The notes beneath the pieces were generated by a model. That model did not search any database, was not told where the DNA came from, and saw nothing but the letters and a program-made list of their open reading frames with translations. DNA of 43,168 nt, taken from NCBI GenBank assembly GCA_002344075.1, contig DDTM01000104.1:2559-45726 (forward strand), given 5' to 3'. The position numbers were made by a program, and so were the translations under genes. Positions 9,387-18,720 of this stretch are shown piece by piece. Positions within the stretch are counted from its first letter, which is position 1; every line of letters begins with the position of its first letter. The stretch comes from Bacteroidetes bacterium UBA2364. GTDB lineage: Bacteria; Bacteroidota; Rhodothermia; Rhodothermales; UBA2364.

Positions 9387-10772
9387 ATGCAACAACTTCC
9401 TCATTTTTTAGAACATATGGCCCGCCTGTCCATAGGGCCACCGCCACAACACATTGTTCTGGGATTAAGCGGCGGGTTAGATTCTGTGGTACTGGCACAT
9501 GCTCTTGTTACTCATGATTATGCCGTAACTGCGGTCCATATCAATTATCGTTTGCGCGGCGAAGCCTCGGAGGCCGATGCTTTGTTTGTTCAGGAGTATT
9601 GTCGGCAATTGGGTATTTCATGTCATGTGGAAGTTTTTGAGGCACAACATATAACGCCCAACGGGGATTCTTTACAAGCGTTTGCCCGTTCGTTGCGGTA
9701 CCGGGTCTTTGCACGCATCGCCCATACTGTTGGTGCTTCGTTTGTGGCTGTTGCGCATCATGCAGACGACCAAGCGGAGACCATGATCCTTAATTTATTG
9801 CGAGGTACAGGAATCGAAGGGCTGGCCGGAATGCCCCCACAACGGCCCTTGTCGAAAAACGCTGATGTTTGGGTTATCCGTCCTTTATTGTCCTATCGAA
9901 AAAGAGAACTCATCCAATATGCACGCAAAAACCAACTGACTTGGCGCGAAGACACATCTAACCACCACCTTAAATACCGTCGGAACGTGGTGCGACAACG
10001 GTTAATGAGCATCATAAAGAAAGACTTCGGGGATAAGGCCATAGATCATATGGTGGCTACGATGAATGATCTAAGGGATTATCTGGATTATGATTTTTAT
10101 ACCAAACTCAGCGCACTTTTTGAGGTAATTCAGGTCGCTGAAAATGCACTTCGTCTGAAGAACCTGAACGATTTACCCGCCGTATGGCGCAAACGGTTGT
10201 ATTTAGAAGCGCTCAAACGGTGGTTGCCAACGGTCCCACAGACCCGTAACTTATTGAGTAGGGTTGATCTGCTCTTGGTATCACAGCCGGGTACTAAACT
10301 GATCCTACCGAACGGGATCATTTTGCGTGACAGGGAAACGATCGTATTTATGAAAGACGTGTATGTTTCGTCAGATACGTTCCAACTGAGGCCCGGTATG
10401 CCATGTGAAACCCCTTGGGGTCTCTTTGAAATGGATATTTTATATACCGATGACCCCGAAGAACTCCGACGAAGCCGCGAACCGAATACCGAGATATGGG
10501 CCGCACCTCCAGAAAATACGGTATTCCAGATCCGTGCATGGGCCATTGGTGATCATTTCAGGCCATTTGGGATGAAAGGCCATTCAAAAAAGATGAGTGA
10601 CTTTTTGACCGATGCCAAAATACCTGCTGCACAAAGAAAGCATATTCCTGTATTCCTTGCCGGATCTGAAATATGGGCAGTCTTGGGCCAACGGCCCTGC
10701 GAATCTGCTCGGATTACTCCCCAAACAAAGCAGGTTTTACGCCTACGTTGGTTACCACCCGTTACTTCTTAA
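9387..10772 (+). CDS. tilS: tRNA(Ile)-lysidine synthase
   Basis: ATP-dependent enzyme that converts C34 of tRNA-Ile(CAU) to lysidine, so that it reads AUA and is charged with isoleucine. The N-terminal PP-loop SGGLDS (28-33) and the HHADDQAETMILNLLRGTG block are characteristic. A C-terminal TilS domain follows (RPFGMKGHSKKMSDFLTDAK). The frame opens at 9315, but the ATG at 9387 (MQQLPHFLEHM) fits the family start and gives 461 residues. It ends convergently with the GHL10 gene, with an 11-bp overlap. Its substrate tRNA is also encoded in this window, at 23.7 kb. Confidence 0.95.
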   Translation: MQQLPHFLEHMARLSIGPPPQHIVLGLSGGLDSVVLAHALVTHDYAVTAVHINYRLRGEASEADALFVQEYCRQLGISCHVEVFEAQHITPNGDSLQAFARSLRYRVFARIAHTVGASFVAVAHHADDQAETMILNLLRGTGIEGLAGMPPQRPLSKNADVWVIRPLLSYRKRELIQYARKNQLTWREDTSNHHLKYRRNVVRQRLMSIIKKDFGDKAIDHMVATMNDLRDYLDYDFYTKLSALFEVIQVAENALRLKNLNDLPAVWRKRLYLEALKRWLPTVPQTRNLLSRVDLLLVSQPGTKLILPNGIILRDRETIVFMKDVYVSSDTFQLRPGMPCETPWGLFEMDILYTDDPEELRRSREPNTEIWAAPPENTVFQIRAWAIGDHFRPFGMKGHSKKMSDFLTDAKIPAAQRKHIPVFLAGSEIWAVLGQRPCESARITPQTKQVLRLRWLPPVTS

Positions 10773-12291
10773 TGCGTTTTGCTGTTTGCAAACCCTCCAC
10801 ACCCGTTCGACTCAGTGCCGAAACCACAACCCAATCCGGCTTCTGAAGGCCGTGAAGCGCTTCTAAACGGTATTCTTTCTGTTCACCTGGTATCAAATTC
10901 ATCTCCCACCGATTTCCATAAAGCGTCCGGATGATCCACTGGGCTGGAGCAACGGATGGCGTATTCTTCTCTTGCGCTTCAAAGCCCAGTTGTATCCATC
11001 GTTGCTTTTTCTGCTTCCGAATTTTGAGGGTTGGTTTTTCTTTCGGAGCTTCTCCCAGCCACGGAGAAGCAGGAACCAGCGTTTTATAGCGATATACTTC
11101 CCTGTACAACCGCTCGCCCAAGACACTGTTCGAGGCCATCAAGGACTTCATACTGAAATGGACGTTGCCTCCCGCACCTGATTGATCTTGAGTCATCTTC
11201 ACTTGATTGACCAGCTCGGTGGGCTCCCAACGCTTGGTGACATCCGGATCTATCACCTTGCTTGTATAGTTGCCTGGCCAGATGTGACGATTTCGGGTGT
11301 TTTCATTGATCCACCACCGAAGCAAGACCGGATAGCTTTGTTCCGCCTTGTCTATGGGCCAATAGAGTTGTGGGGTAAAATAATCCAACCATCCTTTGTT
11401 AAGCCATAATTTTGCATCTGCATACAATTTATCATACTGGTCAAATCCTTTGATTTGTTCTGGAAAACCCGGCCGCCAGATACCAAACGGGCTTATACCA
11501 AACTTAACCCATGGCTTTTCTTTTTTGATTTCGCGGTAAAGCGATTCGATAAACCGATTCACATTATCGCGCCGCCAGTCTGCTTTCGAGCGACCTGCCC
11601 CATAACTTGCAAACGTATGGGTATCAGGGAAGTCCACCTCACGGCCATTTTCGGTAATGGGGTAAGGATAAAAATAATCGTCTATATGGATGCCATCCAC
11701 ATCGTAGCGGGTTACCACATCCATGATTACATGTTTAGAAAAGGCAGCGGCTTCCGGATGTCCGGGATCCATCCATTTATAAGCGCCATAGGTACGGACC
11801 CAGTCCGGTTGCATCATCGTGATATGATCGGTAGCCGGCGCTCCTTTGGCGGCAGGATGCCATGCACGATATGGATTAAACCAAGCATGTAGCTCTAAGC
11901 CCCGTTTGTGGGCTTCTTCGATCGCAAATGCCAGCGGGTCGTAGTAAGGCTCTGGTGCCTTGCCTTGCTGACCGGTCAGGTATTCCGACCACGGTTCTAA
12001 GGGAGAGTCATAGAGTGCATCTGCCGAAGGTCGTACTTGAAAAATAATGGCATTCATGTTCAACTCATGGGCGCGGTCCAAAAGAGCAATCAACTCCTGC
12101 TTTTGTTGTTCCACTGGTAAACCCCGTTTAGACGGCCAATCAATATTATCTACGGTAGCAATCCATGCTGCCCGGAATTCGCGAGCTGGAACGGGTACAG
12201 GTAATGAGAAATCTGGCAGTTTGGGGGTTTTACAAGCCGAAAGCATGAGCATGGCAGATAGACCCAAGAGGAACTTAGACCAAAGGTTCAT
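10762..12291 (-). CDS. GHL10/DUF187-family glycoside hydrolase-like lipoprotein (YngK-like)
   Basis: A 509-residue protein. The start at 12291 gives a lipoprotein signal (MNLWSKFLLGLSAMLMLSAC, Cys 20); the frame is open further to 12402. The TIM-barrel part begins REFRAAWIATVDNIDWPS and shows RAHELNMNAIIFQVRPSADA, KRGLELHAWFNPYRAW, YDVDGIHIDDYFYP and VKFGISPFGIWRPG, all typical of GHL10 (formerly DUF187). The Asp pair in HIDDYFYP sits at the barrel's catalytic face in family members. About 110 C-terminal residues after the barrel look like a beta-sandwich. Probably envelope-anchored and acting on a polysaccharide; the substrate is unknown. Confidence 0.88.
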   Translation of the reverse strand: MNLWSKFLLGLSAMLMLSACKTPKLPDFSLPVPVPAREFRAAWIATVDNIDWPSKRGLPVEQQKQELIALLDRAHELNMNAIIFQVRPSADALYDSPLEPWSEYLTGQQGKAPEPYYDPLAFAIEEAHKRGLELHAWFNPYRAWHPAAKGAPATDHITMMQPDWVRTYGAYKWMDPGHPEAAAFSKHVIMDVVTRYDVDGIHIDDYFYPYPITENGREVDFPDTHTFASYGAGRSKADWRRDNVNRFIESLYREIKKEKPWVKFGISPFGIWRPGFPEQIKGFDQYDKLYADAKLWLNKGWLDYFTPQLYWPIDKAEQSYPVLLRWWINENTRNRHIWPGNYTSKVIDPDVTKRWEPTELVNQVKMTQDQSGAGGNVHFSMKSLMASNSVLGERLYREVYRYKTLVPASPWLGEAPKEKPTLKIRKQKKQRWIQLGFEAQEKNTPSVAPAQWIIRTLYGNRWEMNLIPGEQKEYRLEALHGLQKPDWVVVSALSRTGVEGLQTAKRIKK

Positions 12292-12455
12292 GTTGGTATG
12301 AATAAAAGTTGACAAGAAGAGAGAATAAACGCGGAAACGGGTAATAGATGACAGATACATCTTTGATGTTGTTAACATACGAACCAATTTTGTGGCAAAC
12401 AATGCTCTAAGGCCTTTTTTTCCTCAAATTGATCTATGTAAGCGGTCATCAGGCA

Positions 12456-13931
12456 TCATCCTAATTGTAAAATTAACGACGAGGCGGCACGGACGCGGTT
12501 GCAGGTTTTGGGGTCTTGATGTAGGGCCATGCCCCACCACGAGGAAATGGTGCGAAGTTTCGTTTGGATGGTGGCAGAGGCCCATTGTACAGGGAAACAT
12601 TTTTGCAGTACGTCCAGCATAATTTTAACGGAAGTGGAAGCCCCCGGTGAGGCGCCAAGCAAAGCCGCCAAAGAGCCATCGCGTGCTGCTATCACCTCGG
12701 TTCCAAACGCCAAAATCCCCCCTTTTTTGAGGTCATGCTTGATGATTTGGACACGTTGGCCTGCTACTTCGACTTGCCAATCGCTTGGCACAACCTCCGG
12801 AAAATATGCCCGTAATGCCTGAATACGCTCTTCAAAAGATTGCGTTACCTGCTCCACCAAATACTTCGTCAGGTCAAACTCGTGCCATCCGACGGCAAGG
12901 AGTGGTATGAAATTATCTAATTCCACCGAAAGCGGTAAGTCAAAGTATGAGCCATATTTCAGGAACTTAGTGGAAAAGCCTGCAAAAGGGCCAAATAGCA
13001 ATGCTTTCTTACCTCCAATAAAGCGCGTATCGAGGTGAGGAACCGACATGGGCGGCGCACCAACCTCCGCCTGTCCATAGGCTTTGGCAAAGTGACGGTC
13101 TATGACATCTTGGTTATTGCAACGTAACCATTGGCCTCCGACGGGAAACCCGGCATAGCCATCGGCTTCGGGGATGCCTGCTTTATCCAGCAAGGGGAGC
13201 GACCCACCTCCGGCGCCAATAAATACGAATTTCGCCGATACAAACCGGGTTTCACCTTTGGCCAAGTCTTTCACCTTCACTTGCCAACGGTTGTCTGCGG
13301 TTTGTTCCAAATCACGCACTTCATGCTCGGTTCGGAGGGTAAATTCTTGATTTTGTTGTAACGTTTGAATCATCGCCCGTGCCAGGGCGCCAAAGTCCAC
13401 ATCGGTTCCGGGTTCCATACGGGTTGCGGCCACAAGTTGTGTTTTCTGTCGTCCATTCATCAGCAACGGTAACCAAGTGGAAACCTGCCTACGGTCTTCC
13501 GAATATTGCATCTCGCGGAAAAGCGGCGAAGGTTTCAGTGCTTCGTATCGCCGTTTAAGGAAGGCAATATTTTGGTTGTTCCAGACGAAACTATGGTGGG
13601 GGACTCGTCGGATGAAGCGTTTGGGGTCCGGCAGTTTGCCGTTTTCTACCCAAAAAGCCCAAAAGGTTTTAGACAACTCGAACGAAGTGGAGATATGGAT
13701 GGCCTTGGCAGTATCCACAGTACCATCTGGCTTAGCAGGCGTGTAGTTGAGTTCACAATAAGCTGCATGCCCAGTTCCCGCATTGTTCCATGCATCCGAA
13801 CTTTCACGAGCTACCTCAGGCATTTTTTCCAGCATCAGAATGTGGGCATCTGGCCAAAATTCCTGCACCAACATTCCAAGGGTTGCACTCATGATTCCGC
13901 CACCAATAAGTAAAAAATCGGTTTTTTCCAT
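12456..13931 (-). CDS. mqo: Malate:quinone oxidoreductase
   Basis: A 491-residue FAD-dependent, membrane-associated enzyme that oxidises malate to oxaloacetate and passes electrons to quinone. The N-terminal dinucleotide fold reads LLIGGGIMSATLG. The Mqo signatures WNNAGTGHAAYCELNYTP and FVFIGAGGGSLPLLDKAGIP are present. The C-terminal region LGASPGASTSVKIMLDVL completes the family pattern at full length. It is transcribed alone, divergent from nothing obvious. menA and menC elsewhere in the window indicate that the quinone is menaquinone. Confidence 0.95.
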   Translation of the reverse strand: MEKTDFLLIGGGIMSATLGMLVQEFWPDAHILMLEKMPEVARESSDAWNNAGTGHAAYCELNYTPAKPDGTVDTAKAIHISTSFELSKTFWAFWVENGKLPDPKRFIRRVPHHSFVWNNQNIAFLKRRYEALKPSPLFREMQYSEDRRQVSTWLPLLMNGRQKTQLVAATRMEPGTDVDFGALARAMIQTLQQNQEFTLRTEHEVRDLEQTADNRWQVKVKDLAKGETRFVSAKFVFIGAGGGSLPLLDKAGIPEADGYAGFPVGGQWLRCNNQDVIDRHFAKAYGQAEVGAPPMSVPHLDTRFIGGKKALLFGPFAGFSTKFLKYGSYFDLPLSVELDNFIPLLAVGWHEFDLTKYLVEQVTQSFEERIQALRAYFPEVVPSDWQVEVAGQRVQIIKHDLKKGGILAFGTEVIAARDGSLAALLGASPGASTSVKIMLDVLQKCFPVQWASATIQTKLRTISSWWGMALHQDPKTCNRVRAASSLILQLG

Positions 13932-14022
13932 ATTAGCAATGAACGTCTTTGAACGATTTGTCTGGTAGGGTATTTGTTTACGGATGCCTCCAAACCCTTA
14001 CAGGACAGCTTAGAGACCGTGA

Positions 14023-15198
14023 TTAAGTCGTAAATCGGCCTACATCAAAATAGTGGAGCTCCTGCGCAGTGCCTTCCAGCACACATTCGGCCATGAGCTT
14101 ACCCATTCTAAAACCGTAACTCATGCCATGACCCGAATATCCCCCCACCCACCAAGAAGGTGCATGTGCGGATAGCCGCCCGATACAAGGCACATGATCC
14201 GGAGAAAAACCCATCGTCCCCGTCCAGCGGTTCAAGACCTGATGCGCTCCGAATGCGGGGAAGAAGTTATGGAGATACGCCTCCAAGTCCGATTGAAGTT
14301 GTGGATTTATTATGTCTTCATAGCCCACCTCGGCAGCCCTATGCAAATGCCGTGCACCTCCCAGAAGCAACGCACCCGCATCGTCTTGGCGTAAATAGAA
14401 GTAGCCTTCATGGCTATAGATGGGTGCTGGACAAAGCTCTACTGACGAAGGGGCTGTAGAGAGCATTTGTGCCCTAATAGGCTGAATCCATTGTTTAGTT
14501 TCCGATAAAAGTTGTGGTGTCCACGCATTCATGGCCCAAACTGAGACGGGGGCAGAAATTTGCCTAAATGGCGTATGTGCAACAATGTCTTCTCCCATAA
14601 CTTCGTAGCGCATGACGGGATGGTGTGGTAGGAAGGTGGCCCCACTTTTTTCGGCAAGGTAACGAAGCAATTTAACACTATGTACCCGTCCGTTTCCCGG
14701 AATAAACAAAGCGCCATGAAACCGTTCAGCATTCATACGGGCATTGGCTATTTGAGGGGGAAGCCATTGCCCTTCAAAACCATCCTCAAAAGCCAATGCT
14801 GCGGCATATTGGATAGATTCTGCTTCTTGAGGGGTTCCTGCAGCTACATAGCTACCCGTTTGCCGATATGCAATGGCGGTATCGTCTGTCTCGGCTTGTA
14901 TGAGGGCAATGTTCTCTAACGTAAACTGCCATAGGTGGCGGGTTACTTCCCGTCCCAATGTAGCCACATCGGTTGCATAGTCGTTGGCCGTTCCTTGAAG
15001 CAAAAAACCAGCATTGCGGCCACTGGCACCAGCCGCAATGTCGCCGGCATCTAAGACCACAACCTGCAAAGTTGGGCGTGTTTTACGGAGCCAATAAGCC
15101 GTCGCAACCCCCGAAATCCCCGCCCCTACAATCACAACATCGGCCTGAAGGTTGGGAAGGGTTTGATAAGTAGATTGCCAGATGGATACAGTAGGCAT
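14023..15198 (-). CDS. FAD-dependent oxidoreductase, DAO (DadA/glycine-oxidase-like) family
   Basis: A 391-residue flavoprotein. The N-terminal FAD motif is DVVIVGAGISGVATAYWLRK, followed by LDAGDIAAGASGRNAGFLLQ, a typical DAO-family block. The C-terminal part contains RWTGTMGFSPDHVPCIGR and VGGYSGHGMSYGFRMGKLMA, which close the FAD site in this family. Likely oxidises a primary or secondary amine of an amino acid; the substrate cannot be told. No signal peptide. Eight bases separate its start from the end of the DUF2306 gene upstream, so the two probably form an operon. Confidence 0.85.
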   Translation of the reverse strand: MPTVSIWQSTYQTLPNLQADVVIVGAGISGVATAYWLRKTRPTLQVVVLDAGDIAAGASGRNAGFLLQGTANDYATDVATLGREVTRHLWQFTLENIALIQAETDDTAIAYRQTGSYVAAGTPQEAESIQYAAALAFEDGFEGQWLPPQIANARMNAERFHGALFIPGNGRVHSVKLLRYLAEKSGATFLPHHPVMRYEVMGEDIVAHTPFRQISAPVSVWAMNAWTPQLLSETKQWIQPIRAQMLSTAPSSVELCPAPIYSHEGYFYLRQDDAGALLLGGARHLHRAAEVGYEDIINPQLQSDLEAYLHNFFPAFGAHQVLNRWTGTMGFSPDHVPCIGRLSAHAPSWWVGGYSGHGMSYGFRMGKLMAECVLEGTAQELHYFDVGRFTT

Positions 15199-15206
15199 AA
15201 GATTAT

Positions 15207-15890
15207 TTATTCAATGTTTATTAGATTTTCAGACGGGTTTTTGGTGTTTTTTGTCCTCTCAATTTGGTTGTTACGGATCAGCCACTCAGCCAATATCAGG
15301 TTGGGGATAAATCCGAGCCAAGCCACAATCCGATATACATCCATGGGTGGCGGTGCCAAAAGCGCCACAATGAGCCACTTCCAGATACGCAAGGTAAGGG
15401 CAGAGAGCGTGAGGGCATAACTGCGGTACATCCAGCTCCGATGGGCCTTGAATGCGCCACTTAGGGCCGAGCGCCACGCTTGGGCTGTCGTAAACAACCA
15501 TAGTACCGCAAGCAAGATAAATGCCAGCCGAGACGTCCAGCCGCCATTTGCATAAAACGCCATTACCAAACTGGCCGGACCAGTGACAAACAAGATATTC
15601 CAGACATAGATACGACCTACCCATCGGTGGAGTGGTTTCCATTTTTGCATAATTGCCCGTGAGAATTGCAAAAAACCCGCTCCAAGGGCAAACATACTGG
15701 TAAAAACATGGATAAAAAATGCTATTTTCCAATGGGTGATATGAATATAATCCGGCTTAATCATTAAAAATGCAGCGTCATCCCGAATTGGGATGTAGGA
15801 CAAGGTGATCCGAAGCATGAGCCAAGAAAAATAACCAAGAACAACCAACAACATGCTGCCGAAAAGCATCCTACGTTTTCGGTTATTCAT
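15207..15890 (-). CDS. DUF2306 family membrane protein
   Basis: About 227 residues with several hydrophobic segments: an N-terminal helix (MLFGSMLLVVLGYFSWLML), then helices near HWKIAFFIHVFTSMFALGAG, YVWNILFVTGPASLVMAFYA and FILLAVLWLFTTAQAW. The block LHRWVGRIYVWNILF and the MYRSYALTLSALTLR segment fit DUF2306, whose members have conserved His residues and resemble cytochrome-like four-helix membrane proteins. Function is unknown. The frame is open to 15929; the ATG at 15890 is used because the extra residues look non-homologous. It is divergent from the YARHG lipoprotein gene and upstream of the DAO oxidoreductase. Confidence 0.7.
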   Translation of the reverse strand: MNNRKRRMLFGSMLLVVLGYFSWLMLRITLSYIPIRDDAAFLMIKPDYIHITHWKIAFFIHVFTSMFALGAGFLQFSRAIMQKWKPLHRWVGRIYVWNILFVTGPASLVMAFYANGGWTSRLAFILLAVLWLFTTAQAWRSALSGAFKAHRSWMYRSYALTLSALTLRIWKWLIVALLAPPPMDVYRIVAWLGFIPNLILAEWLIRNNQIERTKNTKNPSENLINIE

Positions 15891-15957
15891 AAAGCGATAC
15901 TCCCATAAAAAACGATCTTTGTTCAACATATCCTTCTACCTTCAACAAAACACAATC

Positions 15958-16689
15958 ATGAAAAAAATATTGCTATTGTTTGCATTTCTGGCGGCGTCTT
16001 GTACCGATACCAACAATCCGCCAAGCACACACCAATCATTGCAACCTACACAACCAAAATCCGAAACACAACCCGCTTCCACAACCGACGACCTGACCGG
16101 AAGTTGGACCGGAAAGTTTGGCCCGAATAAAATCACCATCGTTGTGGACTCGGTAAACAATGGACAATTTAAAGGCCGCAGTATTGTGGCAGGAAACGAT
16201 CGCCCATTCTCTGGAACCATGACTAAGATAGGGGAAGAGTACCAGTTTGAAGGCCGTGAACCCGGAGACGACCCCAATGACGGTATCTTTAAATTTAAGC
16301 TGGATCCTACCAATCCCGATAAAATTACTGGAACATGGACGCCCTTTAAACGCGGAACCGCCAAAACCTATGACCTCACCCGACGCACGTTCACCTATGT
16401 GGCAACCGCCGGAAGTTATCCGGAAACATCGGCCCGGATCTTAAAACAAGCCGATGTAGAAAACCGCCCGCCCGATGAATTGCGCATCATGCGGAACGAA
16501 ATATATGCCCGACATGGCTATAATTTCAAAATGAAAGATATGCGTGCCTACTTCGACGGACAAGAATGGTATATGCCCTGGAATACCGATGTTCGGGGAT
16601 TATTGACCGAGACCGAGAAAAAGAACGAAGCCTTGCTCAAACAGTATGAAAAGTATAATGCGGAATTTTATGATTCCTTTGGTCGTTAG
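15958..16689 (+). CDS. YARHG-domain lipoprotein
   Basis: A 243-residue protein. The ATG at 15958 starts a short lipoprotein signal (MKKILLLFAFLAASC, Cys 15), followed by a Ser/Thr/Pro/Gln-rich linker to about residue 45. A small beta-rich domain (about 46-145, LTGSWTGKFGPNKITIVVDS) follows. The YARHG domain occupies about 160-235, with the eponymous motif intact in MRNEIYARHGYNF (YARHG 183-187) and the usual FDGQEWYMPW. YARHG domains are extracellular modules of unknown function. The gene ends 24 bp before a clear terminator. It is divergent from DUF2306, so both promoters must lie in or near 15890-15958. Confidence 0.8.
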   Translation: MKKILLLFAFLAASCTDTNNPPSTHQSLQPTQPKSETQPASTTDDLTGSWTGKFGPNKITIVVDSVNNGQFKGRSIVAGNDRPFSGTMTKIGEEYQFEGREPGDDPNDGIFKFKLDPTNPDKITGTWTPFKRGTAKTYDLTRRTFTYVATAGSYPETSARILKQADVENRPPDELRIMRNEIYARHGYNFKMKDMRAYFDGQEWYMPWNTDVRGLLTETEKKNEALLKQYEKYNAEFYDSFGR

Positions 16690-16712
16690 CAAGAAAATCA
16701 TTGAATTTATCA

Positions 16713-16737
16713 GGTTCCGAAAGCGGAGCCTTTTTTT
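16713..16737 (+). terminator. Rho-independent terminator after the YARHG gene
   Basis: A 7-bp stem, ggttccg pairing with cggagcc (one G-T pair), has an AAAG loop and is followed by seven T. It lies 24 bp after the stop codon on the same strand. Confidence 0.8.
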
Positions 16738-16837
16738 ATCCGTAAAAACATCTTTTAAGGCCATTTTGATCTATACATTATAGTCCGCTGCCTGTTTTTC
16801 TGTACATAAATCGTTTCATCTTTTCACCCATAACCCC

Positions 16838-18715
16838 ATGCCAGAAATAACTGTAAAACAAAGACTTAGATATTGGTTTGACAATACCATGTCTAAAGGG
16901 GCTTGGTCATTGATCGCTTGGCTTGGCGTCCTTTCTGCCGTGATGATTTTAATCGCATCGTTCGTCATCGTTTTGGGCATCCGTCCAGAATGGGCCACCC
17001 AAGAAGGAATGGGCTGGTCGCATATTATCTGGCAAAACCTGATGCGTACCATAGATGCCGGTACGATGGGTGGAGACACCGGTTCTTGGCCAGCGATGTT
17101 TCTCATGCTTTTTGTGACCTTGGGAGGGATTTTTATCTTCAGCGCCCTCATTGGTGTACTGAACAGTGGTTTAGAATCCAAATTGGAGGATCTGAGGAAA
17201 GGCCGCTCTTTTGTCGTGGAAAACGAACACACCATTATCTACGGTTGGTCTTCGCTGATTTTTCCCATTATCACGGAATTGGTAGAGGCCAATAAAAACC
17301 GCAAAAAACCGACGATTGTAATCTTGTCGGACCGCGACAAGGTGGAGATGGAAGACGAAATACGGGCGCGGGTTCCGGAAGTAGCCAATACACGTATTGT
17401 TTGTCGTAGTGGAAGTCCGATTGATTTTGACGATGTGCGTATTGTCAATCCGGATGCCGCACGGTCTATTATTATACTCGCCCCCCATGAAGCAGGTGAC
17501 CCCGACGCGCACGTTATTAAAACCGTTTTGGCCATCCTGAACAATCCGGAGCGCAAAAAGGAACCCTATCACATTGTTGCAGAACTGCGGCAACACCACA
17601 ATAGAACCATTCTGGAAATGGTGGGCGGCGGCGAAATCGAGACGGTGGTTTTTGATGACTTGGTTACCCGCATTTCGGTTCAAACCTGCCGTCAAACGGG
17701 GCTTTCCAGCGTGCTAACGGATCTCCTGAATTTTGGGGGAGACGAGATATATTTTTCAAAGGCGGGCCAAGTCGCCGGATGTACCTTCGGCGATGCATTG
17801 CAACTATTTGAAAAATCTTCGCTTATTGGCTTAAAACAAGACGGAAAAGTGAGGCTATTGCCCGATATGAAGACTATCATACAGCCGAATGATGAACTGG
17901 TGGCGATCTCGCTGGATGACGATACCATCCGAAAAGGTGGTGACCCCTTTATACAATCGGAAATGATTCGGCCAGTTGCACCAATAGAGGTCACTCCGGA
18001 GAAAACCCTGATCTTGGGCTGGAATGAACGTGCCGAAGCAACAATGAATGAATTGAACGCTTATGTATGTGAAGGCTCACATACAACTGTGGTGCATCGT
18101 GAGCCTGTGCCAGAATTGCCACTCCTCACCAAACAAGTTGTTCAAACCGTGTTGGCAGACCCGACTGATCGGGCTGTATTAGACAATATCCACCCAGAGG
18201 TCTATGACCATATCCTCGTCCTACGAGATACCCGAATGGGCATTCAGGAAGCAGATGCCCGTACCTTGGTGGTCTTGTTACATCTCCGAGAATTGGCCAT
18301 AAGACACGGGAAGAACTTTGCCATTGTGTCGGAAATGGGGGATGTTCGGAACCAGCGCCTTGCAGATAGTACCCAGGTGGATGACTTTATCATTAGCGAT
18401 CAGTTGGTAAGTTTGGTACTTGCACAGGTTTCCGAAAACAAAGCCCTTGCTGCTGTATTTGAGGATCTTTTCGATGCAGACGGTGCAGAACTATATTTAA
18501 AACCAGCCTCCGAGTATGTCGAGACCCAAAAAGACCTCTCGTTCTATACCGTGGTCGAAGCGGCAAAAGCACGTAATGAAATTGCAATCGGTTGGCGCAG
18601 GCAAGCCGATGCAGAAAAACGTGATCGAGGATTTGGCATACAGTTGAACCCGCCGAAAACAACCCGTCTGAACCTAAAGCCTGACGATGCCTTGATCGTA
18701 CTGGCAAATCATTAA
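16838..18715 (+). CDS. CASTOR/POLLUX-like ion channel with RCK/TrkA-N domains
   Basis: A 625-residue protein. Two membrane helices (about 22-49 and 86-108) flank a pore loop reading MRTIDAGTMGGDTGSW; the DAG at 73-75 corresponds to the 'ADAG' filter of plant CASTOR/POLLUX rather than the TVGYG of K+ channels. From about residue 130 come two RCK/TrkA-N-like units: HTIIYGWSSLIFPIITELVE with VILSDRDKVEMEDEI, and TLILGWNERAEATMNELN near 390. These Rossmann-type modules gate related channels by ligand or Ca2+. The plant proteins sit in the nuclear envelope; here the channel would be in the inner membrane. The stop codon is 5 bp before the CDF gene, so the two are co-transcribed. Confidence 0.85.
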   Translation: MPEITVKQRLRYWFDNTMSKGAWSLIAWLGVLSAVMILIASFVIVLGIRPEWATQEGMGWSHIIWQNLMRTIDAGTMGGDTGSWPAMFLMLFVTLGGIFIFSALIGVLNSGLESKLEDLRKGRSFVVENEHTIIYGWSSLIFPIITELVEANKNRKKPTIVILSDRDKVEMEDEIRARVPEVANTRIVCRSGSPIDFDDVRIVNPDAARSIIILAPHEAGDPDAHVIKTVLAILNNPERKKEPYHIVAELRQHHNRTILEMVGGGEIETVVFDDLVTRISVQTCRQTGLSSVLTDLLNFGGDEIYFSKAGQVAGCTFGDALQLFEKSSLIGLKQDGKVRLLPDMKTIIQPNDELVAISLDDDTIRKGGDPFIQSEMIRPVAPIEVTPEKTLILGWNERAEATMNELNAYVCEGSHTTVVHREPVPELPLLTKQVVQTVLADPTDRAVLDNIHPEVYDHILVLRDTRMGIQEADARTLVVLLHLRELAIRHGKNFAIVSEMGDVRNQRLADSTQVDDFIISDQLVSLVLAQVSENKALAAVFEDLFDADGAELYLKPASEYVETQKDLSFYTVVEAAKARNEIAIGWRRQADAEKRDRGFGIQLNPPKTTRLNLKPDDALIVLANH

Positions 18716-18720
18716 TCCAG

